Shown piece after piece: positions 25,853 through 37,906 of a stretch of 64,000 nucleotides of DNA (its first letter is position 1; each line of letters starts with the position of its first letter). The notes under the pieces are model-generated. The model was not told where the DNA came from. It searched no databases and worked only from the letters and a program-made list of their open reading frames with translations. The stretch spans positions 1,488,001 through 1,552,000 of the forward strand of contig NZ_JAJNEL010000001.1 in assembly GCF_029428675.1 (NCBI RefSeq), written 5' to 3'. The translations under genes were made by a program, and so were the position numbers. The stretch comes from Streptomyces sp. JH14. GTDB lineage: Bacteria; Actinomycetota; Actinomycetes; Streptomycetales; Streptomycetaceae.

Positions 25853-26880
25853 TGCGCTTCCTCCTGGACGACGAGCAGCGGGAGTTCACCCGCACCCTGG
25901 ACGCGATGCTGTCGGCCGCGGACACGCCTGCGGCCGTACGGGCGTGGGGCGCCGGGGACCACGGCCCGGGGCAGGCCCTGTGGGCGCGTCTCGCCGAGGC
26001 GGGGCTGTTCGCGCTCGCGATACCGGAGGCGTACGGGGGCGTGGGCCCGCTTCCGGTGGAACTCGCGGCGGCCTTCGTGGAGTTGGGGCGCCATGCGGTG
26101 CCGGGTCCGGTGGTGGAGACGGTGGCGGCGGCGGTGCTGCTCGACGGGGCGGGAGGGCCGGCGGCGAAGGAGTGGCTGCCCCGGATGGCCTCGGGTGCGG
26201 TGACGGTGACGCTCCGGCCGGCCGACGGGGCGTATGCGCTGGACGCGGACGCCGCGGACGCGGTGTTCGCCGTGTCGGGCGACGAACTGCGGCTCGCGTC
26301 CGGGCACGGTCCGCTGCGCGCGTCGTCCGATCCGGCGCGGCGGCTGTTCCGGGTCGGGCCCGGCGGGCAGCTGCTCGCCTCCGGGCCGCGGGTGGCCAAG
26401 GCAGCGGGCGCGGCGGCGGACTGGGCGGCGTTCGCGACGGCGGCGCAGGCGCTCGGCACGGGTGAGGCGCTGCTGCGGGCCACGGTCGGGTACGTGAAGC
26501 AGCGCACCCAGTTCGGGGTGGCGATCGGATCGTTCCAGGCGGTCAAGCATCGGCTGGCGGACACGCTGATCGGCCTGGAGTTCGCCCGGCCGCTGCTGTA
26601 CGGGGCGGCGGTCGCGCTCGCCGAGGGGGCGCCGCGCGCCGGGGCGGATGTGGCGGCGGCGAAGGTCGCGGCGGGTGAGGCGGCATATGCGGCGTCGCGG
26701 GCGGCGCTGCAGCTGCACGGGGCGGTGGGGTACACGGACGAGCTGGATCTGTCGGTGTGGCTGCGGAAGGCGGGGCCGTTGCGGACCGCGTGGGGGGCGC
26801 CGGGGGTCTGCCGGGGGCGGGTCGTGGGGACGGATGCGGCCCCCGGGAGCAACGGGACGGATGCCGGCGGCGACGGGTGA
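25852..26880 (+). CDS. fadE32: Acyl-CoA dehydrogenase, FadE32-like partner subunit
   Basis: This 342-residue shorter acyl-CoA dehydrogenase begins MRFLLDDEQREFTRTLDAML and has the VKQRTQFGVAIGSFQAVKH substrate/FAD segment and a C-terminal QLHGAVGYTDELDLSVW. It corresponds to the FadE32/FadE33 class, which pairs with FadE31 to act on late steroid-derived acyl-CoAs such as MOODA-CoA. Its ATG shares a base with the fadE31 stop (TGATG). An Ala/Gly-rich tail of about 25 residues extends beyond the usual end. Confidence 0.82.
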   Translation: MRFLLDDEQREFTRTLDAMLSAADTPAAVRAWGAGDHGPGQALWARLAEAGLFALAIPEAYGGVGPLPVELAAAFVELGRHAVPGPVVETVAAAVLLDGAGGPAAKEWLPRMASGAVTVTLRPADGAYALDADAADAVFAVSGDELRLASGHGPLRASSDPARRLFRVGPGGQLLASGPRVAKAAGAAADWAAFATAAQALGTGEALLRATVGYVKQRTQFGVAIGSFQAVKHRLADTLIGLEFARPLLYGAAVALAEGAPRAGADVAAAKVAAGEAAYAASRAALQLHGAVGYTDELDLSVWLRKAGPLRTAWGAPGVCRGRVVGTDAAPGSNGTDAGGDG

Positions 26881-26918
26881 GCGCGGCGCCGGACCGGGAC
26901 CCGGCGGCGCGGCGGGGA

Positions 26919-27416
26919 TCAGGCCTGCCGGGTAGGGCAGTCGTCGGGGCCGATCGCGTCGCCCACCCGGCGGCCGATCTCGCGCAGCTGCTTCTGCTGC
27001 ACCTTCGTGAGCGGGTCGAACACCAGCCGCCGCACCTCCTCGACATGGCCAGGGGCGGTCGCCACGACCTTGTCCCAGCCGGCGTCCGTGAGGATCGCCA
27101 GAGTGTAGCGGCCGTCGGCGGGGTCCGGGGTGCGGCGCACCCAGTCCTGCTTCTCCAGGCGCTTGACCACGTGCGACAGCCGGGAGAGCGAGCCGTCCGC
27201 GAGTACGGCGAGTTCACTCATCCGCAGTGTGCGCGCCGACGCCATGGAGAGGCCGGCCAGGACCTGGTACTCGAAGTGGCTGATGCCCGCGTCCCGCTGC
27301 AGCTGCCGGTCCAGCGCGGCCGGGAGGCGGATCAGCATGCTGCCCAGCGCGATCCAGGACTCGTGCTCCCCGTCGTTCAGCCAGCGTGGTTCCTGTGTGC
27401 CCATACGGCTCACCAT
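26919..27416 (-). CDS. MarR-family transcriptional regulator
   Basis: This 165-residue winged-helix MarR protein has an HTH region RMSELAVLADGSLSRLSHVV and a wing with RTPDPADGRYTLAILT. I choose the ATG at 27416 with GAGG nine bases upstream; an ATG at 27404 is also possible. It is divergent from a DoxX-like gene, and three related 16-base dyads lie between them. The one at 27418-27433 covers its own ribosome-binding site, so it probably represses itself and the DoxX gene (inference). The ligand is unknown. Confidence 0.88.
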   Translation of the reverse strand: MVSRMGTQEPRWLNDGEHESWIALGSMLIRLPAALDRQLQRDAGISHFEYQVLAGLSMASARTLRMSELAVLADGSLSRLSHVVKRLEKQDWVRRTPDPADGRYTLAILTDAGWDKVVATAPGHVEEVRRLVFDPLTKVQQKQLREIGRRVGDAIGPDDCPTRQA

Positions 27417-27417
27417 A

Positions 27418-27433
27418 ACTTGACGCCTCAAGT
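27418..27433. promoter_or_regulatory. MarR operator A
   Basis: ACTTGA-CGCC-TCAAGT is a perfect six-base inverted repeat directly upstream of the MarR start codon. It is the most symmetrical of three related sites in this gap. Confidence 0.65.
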
Positions 27434-27486
27434 CCGCAGGAGCAGCCGCCGGCAGGGGTGCGCGGACCGGAGAGGTCCGTCGGTTT

Positions 27487-27502
27487 ACTTGACGCTTCAA
27501 CT
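27487..27502. promoter_or_regulatory. MarR operator B
   Basis: ACTTGACGCTTCAACT matches site A at 14 of 16 bases. It overlaps the TTGACG -35 element of the DoxX promoter, where binding would block RNA polymerase. Confidence 0.6.
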
Positions 27503-27518
27503 CCCGCAGGGCTACCTT
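27489..27518 (+). promoter_or_regulatory. Putative housekeeping-sigma promoter of the DoxX gene
   Basis: TTGACG (27489-27494) and TACCTT (27513-27518) are separated by 18 bases, a plausible sigma-70-type promoter. The DoxX ATG follows 38 bases after the -10. Operator B covers the -35 and operator C lies just after the -10. Confidence 0.5.
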
Positions 27519-27520
27519 CC

Positions 27521-27536
27521 GCTTGAATCTTCAACT
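27521..27536. promoter_or_regulatory. MarR operator C
   Basis: GCTTGAATCTTCAACT matches operator B at 13 of 16 bases. It lies in the likely transcription-start region, 20 bases before the DoxX ATG. Confidence 0.5.
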
Positions 27537-27556
27537 CATCGAGCAGAAAAGTACTG

Positions 27557-27931
27557 ATGAACATCACCCTGTGGATCATCGCGAGCGTGCTCGCTGCCGC
27601 CTTCTTCGCCTCCGGCCTGATGAAGGCCGTCCAGCCTCGCGAGAAGCTCATGGCCTCCAACATGGGATGGGCCGAGGACTTCTCCGCGGGCGCCGTGAAG
27701 GCGATCGGAGCCGCCGAGGTCCTGGGCGCGCTCGGGCTGGTACTGCCCGCCGCCCTGGACGTGGCGCCGGCACTGGTCCCCTGGGCGGCGGCGGGGCTCG
27801 CGGTGACCATGCTGGGCGCGGTCGTCGTCCACGTACGCCGCAACGAGTACCGGATGGCCCTGCCCGGTCTCGTACTGCTCGTCCTGGCCGTCGTCGTGGC
27901 CTGGGGCCGCTTCGGCCCCTGCGCCTTCTGA
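27557..27931 (+). CDS. DoxX-like integral membrane protein
   Basis: This 124-residue protein has four hydrophobic segments (about 3-22, 46-66, 72-90 and 99-118), the usual DoxX/DUF4870-like layout. It carries FFASGLMKAVQPREKLMASNMGW in the first loop, typical of the DoxX_2 branch. It is membrane-embedded with unknown activity; related proteins have been tied to oxidative or thiol stress. It has its own promoter under apparent MarR control. A stem-loop at 27946-27967 follows the stop. Confidence 0.83.
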   Translation: MNITLWIIASVLAAAFFASGLMKAVQPREKLMASNMGWAEDFSAGAVKAIGAAEVLGALGLVLPAALDVAPALVPWAAAGLAVTMLGAVVVHVRRNEYRMALPGLVLLVLAVVVAWGRFGPCAF

Positions 27932-27945
27932 GAAAACTCAGTCGC

Positions 27946-27967
27946 GGGCCCCGGTGCGGTGGGGCCC
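27946..27967. terminator. Stem-loop terminator between convergent DoxX and oxidase-fold genes
   Basis: GGGCCCC (27946-27952) pairs with GGGGCCC (27961-27967) around an eight-base loop. It lies 14 bases after the DoxX stop and 20 bases from the stop of the convergent gene, so it may serve both. Confidence 0.55.
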
Positions 27968-27987
27968 CGGCCGCGAGCCCGGTCCCG

Positions 27988-28491
27988 TCACGCCGTTGCG
28001 TACGGGGGGCTGTCGTCGTTTCCGCGGCGGAGCGTGCGCAGGGGACTCCCCGGGCGCCAGGCCTGGACGATCAGTTCCTCACCGTCCAGCGCGGTGCGGA
28101 CCACCTCCGTCAGTTCCGTGCGGAACAGATGGAACGGCTCCGGCGGCTTCGCCTCCTCGATGAAGCGGGCCAGCACATCCGGGTCGCTCACCTCGACCGC
28201 GCGCCCGGAGACCCGGACGTCGGCATCGGCCATGGTCTCGTCCGGCCCCGGGTTGGCCTGCACCGCGAACCGCGGATCGCGCCGCAGGTCCAGCGCCTTG
28301 CGCGAATTCGGCATCATGCCGAGCCACAGCTCGCCGAAGCGGAAGTCCACTTCCAGGCCCGTCACCCGCGGCGAGCCATCCTTGCGAAGGGTGGCCAGGA
28401 CGTGGTGCCTGTACAGCCCGAAACGGGCCTGAACGGTCGCGGCGAAGTCCGGCTCCGCCGACTGGAACGCTGCCCAGGAGGTCGATGTCAT
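27988..28491 (-). CDS. Pyridoxamine 5'-phosphate oxidase-fold protein
   Basis: This 167-residue split-barrel flavin/F420-binding protein has HVLATLRKDGSPRVTGLEVDF, the first strands of the PNPOx fold, then LGMMPNSRKALDLRRDPRFAVQ. Streptomyces carry many such proteins, which use FMN or F420; which cofactor this one takes cannot be read here. It is not PdxH, since the typical PLP-site residues are missing. It is divergent from the short alpha/beta-barrel gene at 28655. Confidence 0.8.
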   Translation of the reverse strand: MTSTSWAAFQSAEPDFAATVQARFGLYRHHVLATLRKDGSPRVTGLEVDFRFGELWLGMMPNSRKALDLRRDPRFAVQANPGPDETMADADVRVSGRAVEVSDPDVLARFIEEAKPPEPFHLFRTELTEVVRTALDGEELIVQAWRPGSPLRTLRRGNDDSPPYATA

Positions 28492-28654
28492 GCGTCCATG
28501 GAACCCTTGAATCCCGACATCCCCTGTCTGGATTTACGGGTCGCCACTCGTTCGGATGCCGTCCCGCCATGATCGTGGTGTGCTGTATCGGGCACATGGC
28601 CGTCATCGTGGCGGCGGGGGGAGGACTGATCCCGCGGACCCGAGGTGATAGACG

Positions 28655-28993
28655 ATGGCAGTTTTCGTGCACGCCACTCTGTCGGGCGTCACGGCCGACC
28701 AGTACGACGCTCTCGACAAGGAACTGCAGGCACTGCCCGGCGACCCCTTCGCCGGCTGCCTGTCGCATGTGTGCATCGCGACCGATGCGGGCGTGGAGCT
28801 CTTCGACCTGTGGGAGTCTGCCGAGGCCGTGGAGGACTTCGGCGCCGTGATGCTGCCGGTCGCCGAGATGCTGGGCGTGCCGATGTCGTCCGGACCGCCG
28901 GAGAAGTGGGATGTACACACCCACCGGGTTCCGGCGTGTGACGCGGCCTGCCCGGTCCCCGGAGAGACCCGCGCTACCCGGCCGACAGGGTGA
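28655..28993 (+). CDS. Small hypothetical protein, antibiotic-biosynthesis-monooxygenase-like fold
   Basis: This 112-residue protein begins MAVFVHATLSGVTADQYDAL, followed by CIATDAGVELFDLWESAEAV. The strand-helix pattern resembles dimeric alpha/beta barrel (ABM-like) proteins often encoded as stress or quinol monooxygenases. GAGG lies nine bases before the ATG. The C-terminal 25 residues are Cys/Pro/Arg-rich and not part of the fold; the last 20 bases overlap the end of the convergent HutD gene. Function is unassigned. Confidence 0.65.
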   Translation: MAVFVHATLSGVTADQYDALDKELQALPGDPFAGCLSHVCIATDAGVELFDLWESAEAVEDFGAVMLPVAEMLGVPMSSGPPEKWDVHTHRVPACDAACPVPGETRATRPTG

Positions 28994-29537
28994 CCAGCAG
29001 CGCCCAGCCCCGGGTCCGGATCACCGCGGGGGACGCACGGTCCGCCACCACCGCGTCGTAGCAGTCGAGTTCGATGTCCCGGCCCTCGAGCACCGCACCG
29101 TCCTCCAGTGCGACGGCCAGGGCCGAACCGCCCTCCGGCGCCAGCAGCCGGAGCGTGCCGCGTACGACCGCGACCTCCGCGGCCGTACGCCCTCGGCGGT
29201 ACATCACATTGAGGTTCACGACGGGGCCGCCGAGCAGCCGCCCGTCCGTCTCCAGGTCCCCGGGGAAGTCGTGCGGCCAGTACGGCTCGTCGACGATGTG
29301 GTGTTCACCGCCCACCATCAGATCCATCCCGGCGCCCTCGACCACGGTCAGTGTGCGGTCGACGCCCGGGAACGAGGAGAACGGCCCGTCCGCGGACACA
29401 TCGGCGAGACTGACCCGCCAGTCGAAGTCGTCCAGCGGTGCGCCCTCGGGGGACGCGGCGATCTCCCGGGTGACTCCCCCGCCGTTCTTCCAGGGCACGG
29501 CCGTGCGGTCGGCCGCCCTCAGCACGCGTAGCGTCAC
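28974..29537 (-). CDS. HutD/Ves-family cupin protein
   Basis: This 187-residue member of the HutD (Ves) family carries the N-terminal signature AVPWKNGGGVTREIA and FDWRVSLADVSADGPFSSFPG, then a second cupin half. HutD occurs in histidine-utilisation loci in other bacteria, but no hut genes are present here. It starts at a GTG that overlaps the stop of the vWA gene (GTGA), so the two are co-translated. Its own function is poorly known even in model species. Confidence 0.83.
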   Translation of the reverse strand: MTLRVLRAADRTAVPWKNGGGVTREIAASPEGAPLDDFDWRVSLADVSADGPFSSFPGVDRTLTVVEGAGMDLMVGGEHHIVDEPYWPHDFPGDLETDGRLLGGPVVNLNVMYRRGRTAAEVAVVRGTLRLLAPEGGSALAVALEDGAVLEGRDIELDCYDAVVADRASPAVIRTRGWALLVTLSAG

Positions 29538-30253
29538 TTGACGATCCTCTGCGCTCGGGCCGCGGCCAGCCAGTGCGGGAATTCGGCGACGAGCCGGTCG
29601 TACAGATCGGCGTCCGGGACCTGCCGCGGGTCGAGTCCGGCGTGGAAGAAGCCTGCGTTGTCGACGGGACGCTGTGCGGGAACGGCCAGTTCGTCGAGCT
29701 TGTGCAGGAAGTCGAACTGCGAACTGCGCTTGTTGCCGAAGCCGATGAACTGCCAGAACATCGGCAGTTTCGCCGCCTTGCACAGATAGCGCTCGGCCGC
29801 CGTCTTGTTGATCGGACCGCCGTCGGTCTGGAAGACGACGAGTGCGGGCGCGGTCGAGCCACTGTCGATGTAATGGTCGATGACCGCGTCCATGGCCAGG
29901 TGATAGCTCGTCTTCCCCATGTGCCCGAGGCCCGCCACGATCTCGTCGACGCGCCCACGGTGGTTGTCCAGGGCTATCTCGGTGACCGCGTCGATGTCGG
30001 TGGAGAAGAGGACGACGGGCACGCGGCCGTCGTCGTCGAAATGGGCCGACAGACCGAGCACCCGGTCGGCGAGGGCCTGGACGCTGCCGTCCTTGTAGTA
30101 CTCCTTCATGGAGCCGGAGTAGTCCAGGACGAGATAGACCGCCGCCCGCTCCCCGCTCAGCCCGTGCTTCTGCAGCGAGACCCCCGCACTCCTGTAGAGG
30201 CTGACCAGCGCGGGCGCCGTCTCCTCGACCTTGCGCAGGCTGATGGCTGCCAT
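29534..30253 (-). CDS. von Willebrand factor A-domain protein (TerF/TerY-like)
   Basis: This 239-residue protein is almost entirely one vWA domain. The MIDAS metal site is DYSGSMKEYY, followed by FSTDIDAVTE and VVFQTDGGP. A short N-terminal stretch, ISLRKVEETAPALVSLYRSA, is typical of TerF/TerY-like proteins in Streptomyces tellurite-resistance families. It is cytoplasmic with no signal peptide. I start at the ATG with GGAG six bases upstream (30253); an ATG at 30283 lacks one. It is coupled to hutD downstream. Confidence 0.85.
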   Translation of the reverse strand: MAAISLRKVEETAPALVSLYRSAGVSLQKHGLSGERAAVYLVLDYSGSMKEYYKDGSVQALADRVLGLSAHFDDDGRVPVVLFSTDIDAVTEIALDNHRGRVDEIVAGLGHMGKTSYHLAMDAVIDHYIDSGSTAPALVVFQTDGGPINKTAAERYLCKAAKLPMFWQFIGFGNKRSSQFDFLHKLDELAVPAQRPVDNAGFFHAGLDPRQVPDADLYDRLVAEFPHWLAAARAQRIVK

Positions 30254-30417
30254 CCGGGACTCCGTTCCTGGTACGGGAGTCATGAGGTTACGTCACGTGG
30301 CCGGCCCGCCCCGATCCGCTCGCGCACCCGGCCGCGGCGCCCTTCACGGTGTTCGCTATCTTGATCGCCGCCGCCCCACCGGCCCCCTGTGACCGCCGAC
30401 CAGTGAAGGAGCCGGCC

Positions 30418-31353
30418 ATGGAGGCCGCCGTCACCACGTGCTATCGCCATCCGTCGTACGAGACGCATGTGCGCTGCACCCGCTGCGACCGCTACATCTG
30501 TCCCGACTGCATGCGTGAGGCCGCTGTCGGCCACCACTGCGTGGAGTGCGTGAAGGAGGGGCAGCGCTCGATCCGCCGGGCGCGCACGGTCTTCGGCGGC
30601 ACGGTGCCGAGGACGGCGGTGCCCGTCGTGACGTACGTACTGATGGGCCTGAACATCCTGGCCTATCTGGGCGAGCTGGTCCGTCCGGAGATCGTCGACC
30701 GGTTCGGGATGCTCGGCGCGGGTCTGACCGGTCCCGACGGCAGCCAGTACGTGTACGCGCGCGGGGACTTCCCCGGGTTCGACACGGCCGGGGTGATGGA
30801 CGGCGAGTGGTACCGGCTGCTGACCGGGTCCTTCCTTCATCTGCCGCCGGACGCGTCGTCCTTGGGCTCCGTGCCGTTCGGCGTGCTGCACATCCTCTTC
30901 AACATGTACGGGCTGTGGAACCTGGGCCGGGTCGTCGAGGAGCAGCTGGGCCGGGGCCGGTATCTCGCCCTGTATCTGCTGTCCGCGCTGGGTGGTTCGG
31001 TGATGGTGTACCTGGTCGCACCGGACGCCCTCACGGTGGGCGCCTCCGGGGCGATCTTCGGGCTGGCGGCGGCGTTCTACGTCATCAACCGGCGGCTGGG
31101 CCGGGACATGCAGGCGGTCAACCGGTTCCTGGCGGGGTTCCTGGTCTGGATGCTGATCTCCGCGGGGTTCACCTCGTGGCAGGGGCACTTGGGCGGGCTC
31201 CTGACGGGCGGCATCGTCACGGCCGTGCTCGCGTACGCACCGGCGAAGCGCCGTACCGCCGTGCAGATCGCCGGGTGTGCGGCGCTGTTCCTGCTGCTGG
31301 TCGCACTGGTGGTCCTCAAGACGTCGCAGCTGACCGGCGGTGCGGTGGCCTGA
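30418..31353 (+). CDS. Rhomboid-family intramembrane serine protease with N-terminal zinc finger
   Basis: This 311-residue protein starts with a B-box-like Cys/His cluster (CYRH, CTRCDRYICPDC, HHCVEC; residues 7-43) ahead of six to seven membrane segments. The catalytic Ser lies in GASGAIFG and the His in WQGHLGG, so the protease should be active. It cleaves transmembrane segments of unknown substrates. The zinc-finger fusion is widespread in Streptomyces rhomboids. AAGGAG precedes the ATG at 30418. Confidence 0.9.
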   Translation: MEAAVTTCYRHPSYETHVRCTRCDRYICPDCMREAAVGHHCVECVKEGQRSIRRARTVFGGTVPRTAVPVVTYVLMGLNILAYLGELVRPEIVDRFGMLGAGLTGPDGSQYVYARGDFPGFDTAGVMDGEWYRLLTGSFLHLPPDASSLGSVPFGVLHILFNMYGLWNLGRVVEEQLGRGRYLALYLLSALGGSVMVYLVAPDALTVGASGAIFGLAAAFYVINRRLGRDMQAVNRFLAGFLVWMLISAGFTSWQGHLGGLLTGGIVTAVLAYAPAKRRTAVQIAGCAALFLLLVALVVLKTSQLTGGAVA

Positions 31354-31394
31354 CCCGTCCCGTTCGCCGGTACGGGGCGTCCCCGGACGCGCCA

Positions 31395-31436
31395 CGGCGC
31401 CTGCCGAATCGTCCGGTCGGGGACGGGCAGGCGCCG
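31395..31436. terminator. Stem-loop terminator between rhomboid and gltD
   Basis: CGGCGCCTGCC (31395-31405) pairs with GGCAGGCGCCG (31426-31436), an 11-bp stem around a 20-base loop. It sits in the convergent gap and could end both transcripts. Confidence 0.55.
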
Positions 31437-31508
31437 CGTTCAGTTCCGTACGCCGTTGTACGGGACGTCTGTTGGTGGTGCCGGTGGTACTTCCGGCACC
31501 GCTGGTGA

Positions 31509-32961
31509 TCAGACCATCAGGGAACGGTCCGTCGGGCGGATCGGGGCCGGCAGGGCGCTGGCTCCGGTCAGGAAGCGGTCCACGCCGCGCGCCGCGGAGC
31601 GGCCCTCGGCGATGGCCCACACGATGAGGGACTGGCCGCGGCCCGCGTCGCCGGCGACGAAGACACCGCCGACGTTGGTGGCGTAGTCCGCGTCGCGCGC
31701 GACATTGCCGCGCCCGTCGAGCTCCACGCCGAACTGCTGGACGAGACCGTTGGACTGGTCGGTGCCGGTGAAGCCCATGGCCAGCGTGACCAGCTGCGCC
31801 GGGATCCGCCGCTCGGTGCCGGGCTTCTGCTCCAGCTTGCCGTCCTTGAACTCCACCTCGACGAGGTGCAGCGCCTGGACGTTGCCGTCCTCGTCGCCCT
31901 CGAAGTGGGTGGTGGAGACGGAGTAGACCCGCTCACCGCCCTCCTCGTGCGCCGAGGTGACCTTGTAGAGCATGGGGAACGTCGGCCAGGGCTGGCCGGC
32001 GTTCCGGTCCTCGCCCGGCTTCGGCATGATCTCCAGCTGGGTGACGGAGGCCGCGCCCTGACGGTGGGCGGTGCCGACGCAGTCGGCACCGGTGTCGCCA
32101 CCGCCGATGACGACGACGTGCTTGCCCTCGGCGGAGATCGGGGAGACCGTGAGGTCGCCCTCCTGCACCTTGTTGGCGAGCGGCAGGTACTCCATCGCGA
32201 AGTGCACGCCGTTCAGCTCACGGCCCGGGACGGGCAGATCGCGGGAGACGGTGGCACCCGTGGCGATGACGACCGCGTCGTACCGGCGGCGGAGTGTGGC
32301 GGCGTCGATGTCCTTGCCGATCTCCACCTCCGTGCGGAACTTGGTGCCCTCTGCGCGCATCTGCTCGATGCGGCGGTTGATGTGCGACTTCTCCATCTTG
32401 AACTCGGGGATGCCGTACCGGAGAAGGCCACCGATACGGTCCGCGCGCTCGAAGACGGCGACGGTGTGACCGGCCCGGGTCAGCTGCTGGGCGGCGGCGA
32501 GACCCGCCGGGCCCGAGCCGATGACCGCGACGGTCTTGCCGGAGAGGCGCTCGGGCGGCTGCGGGGTGACGTCGCCGCTGTCCCACGCCTTGTCGATGAT
32601 CGAGACTTCGACGTTCTTGATGGTGACGGCCGGCTGGTTGATGCCCAGAACACACGCCGACTCGCACGGAGCGGGGCACAGCCGGCCCGTGAACTCCGGG
32701 AAGTTGTTGGTGGCGTGCAGACGCTCGGACGCAGCGGTCCAGTCCTCGCGGTAGGCGTAGTCGTTCCACTCGGGGATGAGGTTCCCCAGCGGGCAGCCGT
32801 TGTGGCAGAACGGGATGCCGCAGTCCATGCAGCGGCCGGCCTGCTTGCTGATGATCGGGAGCAGCGAGCCCGGAACGTAGACCTCGTTCCAGTCCTTGAC
32901 GCGCTCGCCGACGGGGCGGGTCTTGGCGACCTCGCGCCCGGTGGTCAGGAAGCCCTTGGGG

Positions 32962-32969
<8 letters not shown>
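31509..32969 (-). CDS. gltD: Glutamate synthase (NADPH) small subunit
   Basis: This 486-residue GltD has N-terminal 4Fe-4S ligands in [17 protein letters not shown] and [10 protein letters not shown], the FAD motif [15 protein letters not shown] and the NADPH motif [12 protein letters not shown]. It feeds electrons from NADPH to GltB for synthesis of two glutamates from 2-oxoglutarate and glutamine. Its ATG lies inside the last codons of gltB (eight-base overlap), ensuring stoichiometric translation. Cytoplasmic. Confidence 0.96.
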
Positions 32970-37521
<4,552 letters not shown>

Positions 37522-37583
37522 TGGCTCTCCCGTCGTCGTCGTGGCATATGCAGTGCCGAGGGACGACGTTGGCCCTCTGCGAA

Positions 37584-37599
37584 ATTTCATGCAGGTTAC
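37584..37599 (-). promoter_or_regulatory. Candidate GlnR-binding half box upstream of gltB
   Basis: On the minus strand it reads GTAAC-CTGCAT-GAAAT, one a-site/b-site pair of the Streptomyces GlnR consensus GTnAC-n6-GaAAC with a last-base mismatch. It ends 63 bases before the gltB ATG. The second a/b pair of a full box is not visible. Confidence 0.4.
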
Positions 37600-37607
37600 A
37601 TAATGGG

Positions 37608-37625
37608 CCGCTTCTCAAGAAGCGG
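37608..37625. promoter_or_regulatory. 18-base dyad upstream of gltB
   Basis: CCGCTTCT-CA-AGAAGCGG is a perfect 8+2+8 inverted repeat about 95 bases before the gltB start and next to the GlnR-like site. The two-base centre is too short for an RNA loop, so a dimeric regulator site is more likely. Confidence 0.5.
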
Positions 37626-37826
37626 ATAGCCCGTTCCAACATGCGGACACCGCGGTGCGGCGGGCGGGTCGCAGTCGGAGGATCGGCGCCCGGGGGACTG
37701 CAGAGAGCAGGCGTCGTTGCCTGCGGTGTCTACGGCTCATGCCCGGTGGCAAAGAAAACGAAACCGCCGGGTAACGGCTACTTATGTGCAGCCCTGCATA
37801 GCAACTCATTTTACGGCCGAAAGAGT

Positions 37827-37846
37827 GTTCCGCCCAGTGGCGGAAC
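37827..37846 (-). terminator. Terminator of the VIT-family gene
   Basis: GTTCCGCC-CAGT-GGCGGAAC is a perfect eight-bp stem with a four-base loop, about 60 bases downstream of the VIT stop on the minus strand. It is followed by ACTCTTTC, a weak U-rich run. Confidence 0.65.
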
Positions 37847-37906
37847 CCAGGACGTACGTCACACGGATCACGGGCAGTTCGCGACGAAGGCACCGCCCGC
37901 ACCTGG

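Larger units (their letters stand above)
37522..37906. promoter_or_regulatory. gltB upstream region and VIT gene 3' end
   Basis: This 385-base gap has no gene I would support. It holds, from right to left, the terminator hairpin of the VIT-family gene (37827-37846), a moderately AT-rich stretch (37750-37830), an 18-base dyad (37608-37625) and a GlnR-like half-site (37584-37599) before gltB. Short frames here lack a convincing start site. Confidence 0.6.
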
